DNA from: Thiohalomonas denitrificans
GTDB lineage: Bacteria; Pseudomonadota; Gammaproteobacteria; Thiohalomonadales; Thiohalomonadaceae
Direction: 5' to 3'
Length of the DNA stretch: 32,029 nucleotides
Assembly: GCF_016841685.1 (NCBI RefSeq)
Contig: NZ_JAENYR010000044.1
Span: forward strand, 1-32,029
Shown here: in pieces, positions 22,758 through 31,985 of the stretch
Layout of the letters: every line of letters starts with the position of its first letter
How positions within the stretch are numbered: position 1 is the first letter of the stretch
Notes under the pieces: model-generated
Database searches by the model: none
What the model was told of the DNA's origin: nothing
The model's input: the letters and a program-made list of their open reading frames with translations, nothing else
Program-made: the position numbers and the translations under genes

Positions 22758-23771
22758 TCAGAGGGGAGAGAGTTCGTCCATCGGCCAGCGCGGGCGGGCG
22801 GTGAAGGAGAGGGGTTCGTGCTGGCCGGCCTGCAGTCGCAGGGCACCGGCGTACGCGATCATGGCGCCGTTGTCCGTACACAGTTCCGGTCTCGGATAGT
22901 AGACACGACCACCCTGATCTTCCGCCAGGCGCTCGAGGCGCTCTCGCAGGTGGACGTTGGCACTGACTCCGCCGGCGACCACCAGCCGTGTCAGTCCGGT
23001 CTGTTGCAGTGCCCGGCGGCATTTGATCGCGAGCGTCTCCACCACGGCCAGCTGGAAGGCTGCGGCTACGTCGGCTCCCGCGTTGGGGTCGTCCCGGTGC
23101 TGGTGGATGGTGTTCAGGGCAAAGGTCTTCAGCCCCGAAAAACTGAAGTCGAGCCCCGGCCGATCGGTCATCGGGCGGGGAAAGCGAAAGCGCGAAACAT
23201 CGCCCCTCTCCGCCGCACGGGCCAGGGCCGGGCCACCCGGATAACCCAGCCCGATCAGTTTGGCGGTCTTGTCGAAGGCCTCGCCGGCGGCATCGTCCAG
23301 GGATTGGCCCAGCATACGGTAGCGGCCGACCCCCTCCACCTGTACCAGCTGGGTGTGTCCGCCCGAAACCAGCAGCGCCACGAAGGGGAATTCGGGCGGA
23401 TCGCTCTCGAGCATGGGGGCCAGCAGGTGCCCCTCCATATGGTTGACGGCCACCGCCGGAACTCCAAGGGCAAAGGCCAAGCTGCGCCCTACTGCCGCTC
23501 CGACCAGCAGTGCACCGACCAGACCCGGCCCGGCGGTGTAGGCCACGCCGTCGATACTGTCGAGGGTGACCCCGCTGTCGGCCAGGAGCTTCCGCGCCAG
23601 TGGTACTACCTTCCGCACATGGTCGCGGGAGGCCAACTCAGGCACCACGCCACCGTATTCGGCATGCATCGGCACCTGGCTGTGCAGGACGTGTCCAAGC
23701 AGGCCCTGTTCGGTGTCGTAAAGGGCGACGCCGGTCTCGTCGCAGGAGGTCTCGATTCCCAGTACACGCAT
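22758..23771 (-). CDS. tsaD: tRNA N6-adenosine threonylcarbamoyltransferase (TsaD/Kae1)
   Basis: This encodes 337 residues, the family length. TsaD transfers the threonylcarbamoyl group to A37 of ANN-decoding tRNAs, together with TsaB and TsaE. The ASKHA ATPase start [17 protein letters not shown] is diagnostic, as is the metal-binding HMEGH with [10 protein letters not shown]. The [10 protein letters not shown] loop and [17 protein letters not shown] near the end also match, together with the [12 protein letters not shown] motif. It is divergent from rpsU, the usual gammaproteobacterial arrangement. Confidence 0.97.
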   Translation of the reverse strand: MRVLGIETSCDETGVALYDTEQGLLGHVLHSQVPMHAEYGGVVPELASRDHVRKVVPLARKLLADSGVTLDSIDGVAYTAGPGLVGALLVGAAVGRSLAFALGVPAVAVNHMEGHLLAPMLESDPPEFPFVALLVSGGHTQLVQVEGVGRYRMLGQSLDDAAGEAFDKTAKLIGLGYPGGPALARAAERGDVSRFRFPRPMTDRPGLDFSFSGLKTFALNTIHQHRDDPNAGADVAAAFQLAVVETLAIKCRRALQQTGLTRLVVAGGVSANVHLRERLERLAEDQGGRVYYPRPELCTDNGAMIAYAGALRLQAGQHEPLSFTARPRWPMDELSPL

Positions 23772-23840
23772 CCGCCCATTTTCGCGTTACCGGATGCTGA
23801 GGACAAGAAGTTTTGCATTCTGGCTATTGGGCCATTAAAC

Positions 23841-23869
23841 TTCCGTGTTCCCCCGACTCCGGGTAAAGT
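23841..23869 (+). promoter_or_regulatory. Candidate promoter of the rpsU-dnaG-rpoD operon
   Basis: TTCCGT (23841-23846) and TAAAGT (23864-23869) are spaced by 17 bases in the tsaD-rpsU gap, 36 bases before the rpsU ATG. The -35 match is poor, so this is tentative. The position is right for the major operon promoter. Confidence 0.3.
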
Positions 23870-23905
23870 TTGTGTCAAATTCTTCTACGAGGTGAAGAAG
23901 TACAT

Positions 23906-24121
23906 ATGCCTTCCGTACGTGTAAGAGAGAACGAGCCGTTCGACGTGGCGCTGCGTCGCTTCAAGCGTAGCTGCGAAAAGGCCGGTGTCTTGTCCGAAGT
24001 GCGCCGCCGTCAGGCCTATGAAAAGCCGACCGCAATCCGTAAACGCAAGAAGGCCGCTGCCGTCAAGCGCCAGCAGAAGAAGCTGTCGCGCGAACAGTCT
24101 CGCATGAAGCGTCTGTACTGA
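23906..24121 (+). CDS. rpsU: 30S ribosomal protein S21
   Basis: This encodes 71 residues and is highly basic. The sequence [28 protein letters not shown] and the tail [15 protein letters not shown] match gammaproteobacterial S21 at full length. The ATG at 23906 follows GAGGTGAAG. S21 binds near the anti-Shine-Dalgarno region of 16S rRNA and helps initiation. It is the first gene of the cluster with yqeY, dnaG and rpoD. Confidence 0.98.
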   Translation: MPSVRVRENEPFDVALRRFKRSCEKAGVLSEVRRRQAYEKPTAIRKRKKAAAVKRQQKKLSREQSRMKRLY

Positions 24122-24143
24122 TTCGTCTCGGAACCGCTAAACC

Positions 24144-24593
24144 ATGGCCGAGAACCTTAAACAGCGTCTCCAGGACGAAATGAAGGCCGCAATGCGGTCC
24201 AAGGATAAAGAGCGCCTCACAACCGTGCGTCTTATCCTGGCCGCCATCAAGCAGCGTGAAATCGATGAACGTATCGAGCTTGATGACGCCGACGTCCTGG
24301 CCGTACTGGACAAGATGGTCAAGCAGCGTCACGACTCCATCACCCAGTACCGGGATGCCGGACGCGAGGAGCTGGCCGCCAAAGAAGAGGCGGAGCTTTC
24401 GGTCATTCAGGAATTCATGCCGGCACCGTTGTCGGAGGCGGAACTGGATGGCCTGATTGATCAGGCCGTCGCCGACTCCGCCGCCGTGTCCATGAAGGAC
24501 ATGGGCAAGGTGATGGGCGCCCTGAAACCAAAGGTGCAGGGGCGCGCCGACATGGGCGCACTCAGCGCCAAGGTCAAGGCCAAGCTTTCCTAG
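24144..24593 (+). CDS. yqeY: GatB/YqeY-domain protein
   Basis: This encodes 149 residues, 22 bases behind rpsU. LKQRLQDEMKAAMRSKDKERLTTVRLILAAIKQREIDER and the KQRHDSITQYRDAGREELAAKEE segment are the YqeY signature. The C-terminal part (MKDMGKVMGALKPKVQGRADMGALS) matches the small helical GatB-like domain. This domain binds tRNA in GatB, and in the free-standing form the role is not settled. The rpsU-yqeY-dnaG order is conserved in many Proteobacteria. Its TAG stop is the first part of an inserted repeat (24594-24727). Confidence 0.93.
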   Translation: MAENLKQRLQDEMKAAMRSKDKERLTTVRLILAAIKQREIDERIELDDADVLAVLDKMVKQRHDSITQYRDAGREELAAKEEAELSVIQEFMPAPLSEAELDGLIDQAVADSAAVSMKDMGKVMGALKPKVQGRADMGALSAKVKAKLS

Positions 24594-24727
24594 GAGCCTG
24601 TCCGAGAACATCATTTTTTGTAGGTTGGGGTGAGTTATGCGAACCCCAACGCTGATTTTGTTGGGCTTCGTTCCTCAGCGCCAACCTACATTTTGGAGCC
24701 CGTTACTATTCCCGGACAGGCTCCTGG
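24594..24727. mobile_element. MITE-like insertion between yqeY and dnaG
   Basis: GGAGCCTGTCCGAGAA at 24594-24609 and TTCCCGGACAGGCTCC (24710-24725) are inverted ends with one mismatch. Inside is a second palindrome, TGTAGGTTGG / CCAACCTACA, with GCGAACCCCAAC and GTTGGGCTTCGTTCC, a REP-type dimer. The element starts at the yqeY stop codon and stands 43 bases before the dnaG start. Transcripts of the operon must pass through this long hairpin, which could act as an attenuator or processing site. Confidence 0.75.
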
Positions 24728-24769
24728 TCTGTCGGGCGACTGAAAGTGGCCGTCGAACCCGAGGGGCAT

Positions 24770-26536
24770 GTGGCTGGCAAGATCCCGCAGACGTTTATCG
24801 ATGACTTAACCAGTCGCGTTGACATTATCGACGTGATCGATAGCCGTGTGCCCCTGAAAAAGGCCGGCCGCGAATATAAGGCCTGCTGTCCCTTCCACCA
24901 GGAAAAAACTCCCTCTTTCACAGTTAGCCCGAGTAAGCAGTTCTACTATTGCTTTGGCTGCGGTGCTCACGGCACCGCAATCGGCTTTTTGATGGAGTTC
25001 GAGCACCTGTCGTTCGTGGAGGCCGTCGAGGATCTGGCTTCAGCGAACGGGCTCACGGTTCCGCGTGAAGGGGGCCAGAAGGGGGCCTGGCCGGTCGAAG
25101 AAAGCAATACGGGAGAGCTCTACCGGCTTCTCGAACAGGCTGATCGCTTCTATCGGAAACAGCTTCGGGTTCACCCCCAGGCGGCACAGGCGGTCGAATA
25201 CCTGAAGGGACGGGGTCTCTCCGGCGAGATTGCCGCGGAATTCGGTATCGGTTTCGCACCGCCCGGCTGGCACAATGTCGGAAAGGCGCTGAGCAGTGCC
25301 CGCCCAGCCGATCTGGTATCTGCCGGTCTCTCGATTGAGAACGATGGAGGGCGCCGCTACGACCGTTTCCGGGAGCGGGTGATGTTCCCGATTCGCGACC
25401 GCCGGGGGCGGGTGATCGGCTTCGGCGGGCGGGTTTTGGGTGATGGGACACCCAAATATCTCAATTCACCGGAAACCCCTGTCTTTCATAAGGGTCGAGA
25501 GTTATATGGGTTGTGGGAGGCGCGGCAGGCGCTCAGGCAGTTGCAGCGCTTGTTGGTGGTGGAAGGCTACATGGACGTGGTGTCGCTGGCCCAATTTGGG
25601 GTCCGTTACGCCGTGGCCACCCTCGGTACATCGGTAACGCCTGACCACCTGCAGCTGATGTTCCGCGCCACCTCCGAGGTGGTGTTCTGTTTTGACGGCG
25701 ACCGCGCGGGGCGCGATGCCGCCTGGCGGGGACTGGAACACGTTCTGTCGCTGATCGGCGAAGGTCGCCAGGTGAAGTTCATGTTCCTCCCCGAAGGCGA
25801 GGATCCCGACACGCTGATTCGGGAAATCGGCCGGGAAGGATTTGAAGGGCGGGTCGAACGAGCCCAGCCGCTGGCCGATTTCGTGGTGGACCAGCTAAGC
25901 GGACGGGCCGATCTGAGCCAAATCGATGGCCCTGCCCGACTAGTGGAACTTGCAAGGCCGCTGTTGTCAAAAGTCCCCGTAGGAGCTTACCGCACGGCAC
26001 TGGCAGAAAACCTCGCGTCGCGAGCGAGAATGGGCGTGGCCGAGGTGAGCGAACTATTGGGCTTCGGGACTCCCAGGGGTCGCTCCGCAGCGGGTTCGCG
26101 AAGGCGACCTGCGAAAATGCGGGACGACCGTGCCACGTCGCCGGTACGCCATGCGATTTCGCTGCTGCTTCAGCAGCCCGGACTTGCCGCTCATGCGGGG
26201 AGGTCCACCCGTTTTGCCGGACTTCCGCTTCCGGGCGCCGCTTTGTTGGGCGAAATGCTTGAACTGGTGCAATCCAGGCCGCATCTAACAACCGGCGCCC
26301 TGATCGAACATTGGCGCGAGCGGTCCGAAGGGCCGCATCTGGCGAAGCTTGCAGCGCGTGAACTGCCCCTTGATGATGCAGAGGCGCTGCAGTGCGAATT
26401 TGAGGAAACGTTAGAGCGAATCGACCAATACCGGGTCGAGTTCCGCCGTGACGAATTGACTCGAAAGCCGTTCCGGGAGTTAACCGGTGCGGAGAAAATA
26501 GAATTGCAACAATTGCTTACAAGCAAAACGCCGTGA
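24770..26536 (+). CDS. dnaG: DNA primase
   Basis: This encodes 588 residues from the GTG at 24770, preceded by GAGG. With this start the zinc ligands of CPFH and CFGC fall at C40, H43, C61 and C64, the same numbers as in E. coli DnaG, which supports the choice over the GTG at 24746. The RNA-polymerase domain follows, with YAVATLGTS and the TOPRIM motifs VVEGYMDVVSLAQFG and FCFDGDRAGRDAA. The C-terminal helicase-binding domain (after about 430) is less conserved. DnaG makes RNA primers at the replication fork with DnaB. The gene is the third in the operon. Confidence 0.97.
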   Translation: MAGKIPQTFIDDLTSRVDIIDVIDSRVPLKKAGREYKACCPFHQEKTPSFTVSPSKQFYYCFGCGAHGTAIGFLMEFEHLSFVEAVEDLASANGLTVPREGGQKGAWPVEESNTGELYRLLEQADRFYRKQLRVHPQAAQAVEYLKGRGLSGEIAAEFGIGFAPPGWHNVGKALSSARPADLVSAGLSIENDGGRRYDRFRERVMFPIRDRRGRVIGFGGRVLGDGTPKYLNSPETPVFHKGRELYGLWEARQALRQLQRLLVVEGYMDVVSLAQFGVRYAVATLGTSVTPDHLQLMFRATSEVVFCFDGDRAGRDAAWRGLEHVLSLIGEGRQVKFMFLPEGEDPDTLIREIGREGFEGRVERAQPLADFVVDQLSGRADLSQIDGPARLVELARPLLSKVPVGAYRTALAENLASRARMGVAEVSELLGFGTPRGRSAAGSRRRPAKMRDDRATSPVRHAISLLLQQPGLAAHAGRSTRFAGLPLPGAALLGEMLELVQSRPHLTTGALIEHWRERSEGPHLAKLAARELPLDDAEALQCEFEETLERIDQYRVEFRRDELTRKPFRELTGAEKIELQQLLTSKTP

Positions 26537-26615
26537 ACGACTTTAAGACTCATCGCTAACAGCCGAATAGAACTCGGTAAATCCACTGGCGGATCCAAGT
26601 AGAGCGTCTATAGTC

Positions 26616-26621
26616 TATAAT
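26616..26621 (+). promoter_or_regulatory. Candidate -10 element for rpoD
   Basis: TATAAT at 26616-26621 lies 55 bases before the rpoD ATG in the dnaG-rpoD gap. No good -35 stands 17 bases upstream. An internal promoter is normal for rpoD (E. coli has a heat-shock promoter in dnaG), so the position is plausible. Confidence 0.35.
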
Positions 26622-26675
26622 ATTGCGTTTTTGTGTACGGCCCACTCCAACACGATTCAACCAGCGAGTGACGCG

Positions 26676-28480
<1,805 letters not shown>

Positions 28481-28484
<4 letters not shown>

Positions 28485-28510
28485 CCTGAACCCGCACCGC
28501 TGGGTATAAT
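28481..28510 (+). promoter_or_regulatory. Candidate promoter for tRNA-Ile
   Basis: GTGACC (28481-28486, overlapping the rpoD stop codon) and a perfect TATAAT (28505-28510) are 18 bases apart. A start at about 28517 would place the 5' end inside the rpoD terminator hairpin, 36 bases before the tRNA. Confidence 0.4.
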
Positions 28511-28512
28511 CC

Positions 28513-28549
28513 ATGCGCCCGAAGGCAAACCCTTCGGGCGCATTTGTTT
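28513..28549 (+). terminator. Rho-independent terminator of rpoD
   Basis: ATGCGCCCGAAGG pairs perfectly with CCTTCGGGCGCAT (13 bp) around a CAAAC loop, followed by TTTGTTT. It is immediately downstream of rpoD and upstream of the tRNA. Confidence 0.85.
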
Positions 28550-28552
28550 GCA

Positions 28553-28628
28553 GGGCCTATAGCTCAATGGTTAGAGCAGTGGACTCATAATCCATTGGTT
28601 CCAAGTTCGAATCTTGGTGGGCCCACCA
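28553..28628 (+). tRNA. ileX: tRNA-Ile2 (CAU anticodon), CCA encoded
   Basis: The gene has 76 bases. The acceptor GGGCCTA pairs with TGGGCCC and the CCA end is encoded. The D-arm is AGCTCAATGGTTAGAGC, the anticodon stem-loop is TGGACTCATAATCCA, and the T-arm is CCAAG-TTCGAAT-CTTGG. The loop ACTCATAATC is typical of the minor isoleucine tRNA, whose C34 is changed to lysidine by TilS so that it reads AUA. Automated callers may report Met. A location behind rpoD is common in Gammaproteobacteria. Confidence 0.93.
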
Positions 28629-28673
28629 TTAAAACAAGCACTTACGTGAACGGGCCAGAAGTAGGTGTCCGTC

Positions 28674-28709
28674 GTAGGTCGGGTTAGCGCAGCGTAACCC
28701 GACATCCCA
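28674..28709. repeat. REP sequence, left of the RAYT gene
   Basis: GTAGGTC precedes the hairpin GGGTTAGCGCAGCGTAACCC, then GACATCCCA. This is the standard head tetranucleotide plus palindrome of a REP. The same sequence in direct orientation is at 29375-29410, on the far side of the transposase gene. Confidence 0.8.
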
Positions 28710-28711
28710 CC

Positions 28712-29248
28712 TCACTCACTTCCCACACCCTCATCGATAACGACCCCACTTCCCCAATCGGCCGAATAGATACCCGCCTCCACGTCCCGCCGAAAGCTTG
28801 AAAACGGCCACGCCAACGGTAATGCCACGTAACCGTGCTTCACCGGGTTGTAATGGATGTATTCCACATGCCGGATGAAATCGGTCTCGTCGCGCAGCAG
28901 GTGTTCCCAGTAGCGATGCTGCCAGAGCGCCTGCTCCCCCTTCTTCGTTCGCGCCGGATTCTGGTTTACCCTCAGCGCCGGATCGCAGTGCTTCGTAAAC
29001 CAGGTCTTTATCAATCGCCAGCGCGTCGCGAAGTCAGCGTTTTCCGGCGGTAATGTCCAGATGCAGTGAATGTGATCGGGCAATACGACAATCGCGTCCA
29101 CACGGAATGGTCGCTTGTTGCGCACGACACGAAATGCCTCGCGCAGGACGCCCACCGCCTCGGACGATGCCAATATCGGCCGTCGCCGTTCGGTGACCAC
29201 TGTGAAGAACCAGGAGCCGCCGGGCATGAAAGCGCGTCGGTATTGCAT
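28712..29248 (-). CDS. REP-associated tyrosine transposase (RAYT)
   Basis: This encodes 178 residues, full length for this Y1-type HUH family. RRAFMPGGSWFFTVVTERRRPIL opens the fold, DHIHCIW carries the metal-binding His-X-His (59-61), and VEYIHYNPVKHG holds the catalytic Tyr (Y130 probably). These proteins are single-copy, domesticated relatives of IS200/IS605 transposases that spread REP sequences. Three REP units flank this gene, and two of them differ by only one base in the palindrome. No LE/RE ends of an IS are seen. The protein looks intact and may be active. Confidence 0.93.
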   Translation of the reverse strand: MQYRRAFMPGGSWFFTVVTERRRPILASSEAVGVLREAFRVVRNKRPFRVDAIVVLPDHIHCIWTLPPENADFATRWRLIKTWFTKHCDPALRVNQNPARTKKGEQALWQHRYWEHLLRDETDFIRHVEYIHYNPVKHGYVALPLAWPFSSFRRDVEAGIYSADWGSGVVIDEGVGSE

Positions 29249-29278
29249 CGGTTGCGGTAGCCCTCCCGTGACGGTTTT

Positions 29279-29311
29279 CGTCGGGTTACGCTTCGCTAAC
29301 CCGACCTACGA
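29279..29311. repeat. REP sequence, inverted copy right of the RAYT gene
   Basis: CGTCGGGTTACGCTTCGCTAACCCGACCTACGA is the reverse orientation of the REP at 28674 (loop AGCGAAGCGT instead of AGCGCAGCGT). With the copy at 29375 it forms an inverted pair (BIME-like). Confidence 0.8.
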
Positions 29312-29374
29312 TTGCTCATGCCCCCGGCAACCCCGCCATGAAATCACGCATCTACGAACCGATCAAAAAAACAC

Positions 29375-29410
29375 GTAGGGCGGGTTAGCGCAGCGTAACC
29401 CGACATCCCA
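29375..29410. repeat. REP sequence, direct copy next to the aldolase gene
   Basis: GTAGGGC is followed by GGGTTAGCGCAGCGTAACCC and GACATCCCA, identical in the palindrome and tail to the copy at 28674. It ends 3 bases before the stop codon of the aldolase gene, so it serves as its 3' end. Confidence 0.8.
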
Positions 29411-29413
29411 TGC

Positions 29414-30469
29414 TCATGTCGCCAGGGCGGCTAGGCGTGCGTGGTACGGCCCGTCGCCCATGAGGTCGAGGCTGCGGGCGAGTCGTCGACGATCGGCGGG
29501 GCGGGGTAGACCTTCGAGGGCGGCGAACACCCGTTCCACCTGTCCTTCCTCGACCGTCCCGGTAACGGGATGGCCGAGACCCATGATGTATTTGCCACGT
29601 TGCAAATCGGCGAAATGCTGCGGGTCGTCCTGCATGGCGCGAAAGAGCACTGTGGCCGCCTCCAGGGCCAGGTCCAACTCGTCCCACTCCCCCCGTTTGC
29701 CGGCCTCCAGCAGATGCAAATACTGGTATGCGGCCAGTGACATCAGGCCCGAGGTGATGCCGGCCCGCTGGCGTCCCTGTCGGTCGTAGCCGGGGCCTTC
29801 GCGTAGTGCGCGCCCGATGTGCGGGTCCCAACCCTGGACAATCTTCAGATGGGCCAGTTCGGGGTGGGCGAGAAAGCGGGCGGTGCTGGCCTCGTAGTCC
29901 GCCTCGGTGACCTTGACTGCGACGATGTTTGCGCCGCCGGGGCCGGCGACCAGGCGGGCTGCCGAATCGGGAGTCAGTGGTACACCGCTGACGTCGGGAA
30001 TGCTGTAGAGGCCGACAGCCAGATTGCGCTCGGTGGCGGCGGCGACCAGGGGTGTGAGCTGCTCGCTGACCCGGGTGTTGTCGGCTGCGGGCGGCAGATT
30101 GGTGCCGGGACGCAGGAAGACGACCGGGTAGCCGGCATCGGCCATCAGGTCGAGCAGGCGGGCATTGGCCGTTACACCGTCTTCGGGACGCAGCAGCGCC
30201 ATGGGGACGGTGTTGCCCAGCCGGGCCCGGGCCGCGCAGCGCAGCCACGCCTCCAGTTCCTCCACAGTGCGCAGGTGGCCCTGGCCGGTGGAGGAGGCGA
30301 TGAGCACGCCTTCGACGCCCAGCGCCGCCAGGCGTTCGAGAAAGGCGATGGTGCGCCCCGCGTCCAGCTGCCGGCGCGGCAGCTCGCCGCGAGTCGGATC
30401 GAAACAGGCCACTGTCGCCCGGGGATAGTGGCCAATAGGGTCGGCAATCAAATCGGCGCTGGTAAGCAA
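29414..30469 (-). CDS. DapA/NanA-family class I aldolase (dihydrodipicolinate synthase-like)
   Basis: This encodes 351 residues from a TTG at 30469 with GGGGGG upstream. Later starts would remove conserved sequence. The TIM-barrel family landmarks are present: the substrate-carboxylate loop ASSTGQGHLRTVEE (about 58-71), Tyr155 in GLYSIPDVSGVPLT, and the Schiff-base Lys186 in NIVAVKVTEADY. The protein is longer than true DapA (about 290) and lacks its exact GTTGE motif, so it is probably not lysine biosynthesis. 2-keto-acid aldol cleavage of another substrate is more likely. It is divergent from the conserved gene at 30563. Confidence 0.83.
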   Translation of the reverse strand: MLTSADLIADPIGHYPRATVACFDPTRGELPRRQLDAGRTIAFLERLAALGVEGVLIASSTGQGHLRTVEELEAWLRCAARARLGNTVPMALLRPEDGVTANARLLDLMADAGYPVVFLRPGTNLPPAADNTRVSEQLTPLVAAATERNLAVGLYSIPDVSGVPLTPDSAARLVAGPGGANIVAVKVTEADYEASTARFLAHPELAHLKIVQGWDPHIGRALREGPGYDRQGRQRAGITSGLMSLAAYQYLHLLEAGKRGEWDELDLALEAATVLFRAMQDDPQHFADLQRGKYIMGLGHPVTGTVEEGQVERVFAALEGLPRPADRRRLARSLDLMGDGPYHARLAALAT

Positions 30470-30562
30470 AATACCCCCCTCATCGACGTATTGCGAATGA
30501 TCGGTATGATGGAGGATAGCTTACCATCTCATCCTGAAGACCGTCCGTGTAAGGGGATAACC

Positions 30563-31492
30563 ATGCAAGATCTCGAACAGACGCTCAAAACGCTGGGACT
30601 GCCCGTCCACGACAACCATCACCTGCCGTCCTCCACCCGCGCCTTTCCCGACGGCGGCCAGTTCCGCATCGAGATCTCCGGCGTGGAGCGGGTCTCCGCT
30701 TTCGAAACGCTGATCGCCGAAGCGGAGCAGCAGCAGGTCCCCATCCATCGCATTATCGCCACTGTTGGCGGCGCCACCTACCTGACCTGGGCGGAATTGT
30801 ACGATTTCGCCCAACTGGCGCGGGAGCAGCGAATCGAAGTGGTGATGACACCGGGTCCGCGACGCGGGTGGGATGGCGGCCGGCAGATCGCCACATCCGA
30901 AGGCCTGGTCTCGGGCATGCGTCTTCGCGGCATGGACGGCGTGCGTCACTGGCTCAAGGATATCGAGCGCTGTGTGGAAGCAGGCTTTCGCGGCTTTTTG
31001 GTGGCCGATGAAGGGGTGCTGTGGCTTGCCGACCAGCTGCGCCAAGAAGGAGTCATCCCTGCGGAGGTGATCTTCAAGCTCTCGGTCTTCGCCGGTCACG
31101 CCAACCCGGCGGGCGCCCGTGTCGCCCAGCAGCTGGGCGCCGATACCTTTAACCCGCTCGCTGACTTGAGCCTGGCGATGCTCTCGGCCATCCGCACCAG
31201 CATCGAGATCCCCATGGATATCTATCTCTGCCTGGTCAACGCTATGGGCGGCTTCGTTCGCTTCTATGAGGCGGCCGAGATCGCGCGTATCGCGGCGCCC
31301 TGTTATTTCAAGATCGAACCGGGCCCCTCGGAGGAGGTGATCTATGCGCCGTGGAATGGGCCCGGCTATCACAATGAGATGATCCGCGAACGGGTGCGCA
31401 ACGCGGCGGTGGCCCTGGAGCTGATTGCGCGTGAAATCCCCGGCCTCAAGTGCTCGCCCACCGGCGGCGACGACCTGGCGGTGCCGCGTTAA
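30563..31492 (+). CDS. Conserved protein of unknown function, probable TIM barrel
   Basis: This encodes 309 residues from the ATG at 30563 with AAGGGGA upstream. The frame is open far upstream across the divergent aldolase gene, but that part is a shadow of it. The alternating beta/alpha pattern suggests a barrel: FRIEISGVERVSAFE, HRIIATVGGATYLTW, IEVVMTPGPRRGWDGG, GFRGFLVADEGVLWL, FKLSVFAGHANPAGARV, ADTFNPLADLSLAML and PCYFKIEPGPSEEVI. Such order resembles U32-like and other class I-type barrels, but the U32 peptidase signature is missing. The divergent neighbour is an aldolase, so a shared catabolic pathway is a reasonable guess. Confidence 0.8.
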   Translation: MQDLEQTLKTLGLPVHDNHHLPSSTRAFPDGGQFRIEISGVERVSAFETLIAEAEQQQVPIHRIIATVGGATYLTWAELYDFAQLAREQRIEVVMTPGPRRGWDGGRQIATSEGLVSGMRLRGMDGVRHWLKDIERCVEAGFRGFLVADEGVLWLADQLRQEGVIPAEVIFKLSVFAGHANPAGARVAQQLGADTFNPLADLSLAMLSAIRTSIEIPMDIYLCLVNAMGGFVRFYEAAEIARIAAPCYFKIEPGPSEEVIYAPWNGPGYHNEMIRERVRNAAVALELIAREIPGLKCSPTGGDDLAVPR

Positions 31493-31529
31493 CGCCGGCT
31501 CGTAAAAGAAAGAGGGATCATTTTCCTGG

Positions 31530-31746
31530 CCCGGAAACTTCACGAACTCACCGCGAAGCTTCCGCTCCTGCTCACGCCCTTACCTACATCCCTGTAGGCG
31601 AAGACGCCAAGAGCGCAAAGAATTCAATTGCTTATCGGCATACATGACCGAGAAACAACGGAAACAGCAGAACCTCGGCGATAATGCAAAATGCATTTTT
31701 AATCAAAGCTTTGCGTCCTTTGCGTCTTTGCGGTGAATAATCCGGG
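31530..31746. repeat. Inverted-repeat element of the ACCGCAAAGACGCAAAG type, left arm interrupted
   Basis: The right arm reads, reversed, CCCGGATTATTCACCGCAAAG, then ACGCAAAGGACGCAAAG (31704-31746). The left arm has CCCGGAAACTTCACG...CTCACCGCGAAG (31530-31558) and then GACGCCAAGAGCGCAAAG only after about 40 extra bases (31560-31598) flanked by CGAAG duplicates. The insert contains CCTACA-TCCC-TGTAGG. It looks like a small insertion into an older repeat. Confidence 0.55.
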
Positions 31747-31747
31747 C

Positions 31748-31895
31748 TAGGAGCCTGACGGACTTGACCGATCGTAGCGAGGGAAAGCCGGCGACAGATT
31801 TTCCGATCTTTCGAGGCGAATACGACTGCATGGACGCAGTCGGTAGGGCGAAGCAGGATGCCCGAGCCGAGTGGGTCTATTCAATGAGAAGGGTA
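31748..31895 (+). repeat. Dispersed repeat, copy B (GGAGCCTG family)
   Basis: TAGGAGCCTG at 31748 is followed by the CAGATTTTCCGATC segment, then CGACTGCATGGACGCAGTCG (31823-31842) and GAGCCGAGTGGG. The same segments occur in copy A at 10132-10313 in the opposite orientation. It lacks the matching right terminal repeat. Confidence 0.6.
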
Positions 31896-31910
31896 ACTGC
31901 TCACTCCCCC

Positions 31911-31985
31911 GTCATTCCCGCGGAGGCGGGAATCCAGAGAGCAGCGGCATGGCTCAAAATGGATCCCCGCCTGCGCGGGGATGAC
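31911..31985. repeat. Dispersed palindromic repeat (GTCATTCCCGC family)
   Basis: GTCATTCCCGC-GGAG-GCGGGAATCCAG (31911-31936) and GGATCCCCGCCTGCGCGGGGATGAC (31961-31985) form two hairpins that together make one long inverted repeat. It is a near-universal intergenic repeat in gammaproteobacterial genomes and is related to the palindrome at 7103. Confidence 0.65.

Noticed and set aside
29819-30562. In-frame upstream extension of the 30563 gene
   Set aside because: It overlaps the whole 5' half of the divergent aldolase gene. The strong ribosome site and family-like start are at 30563.
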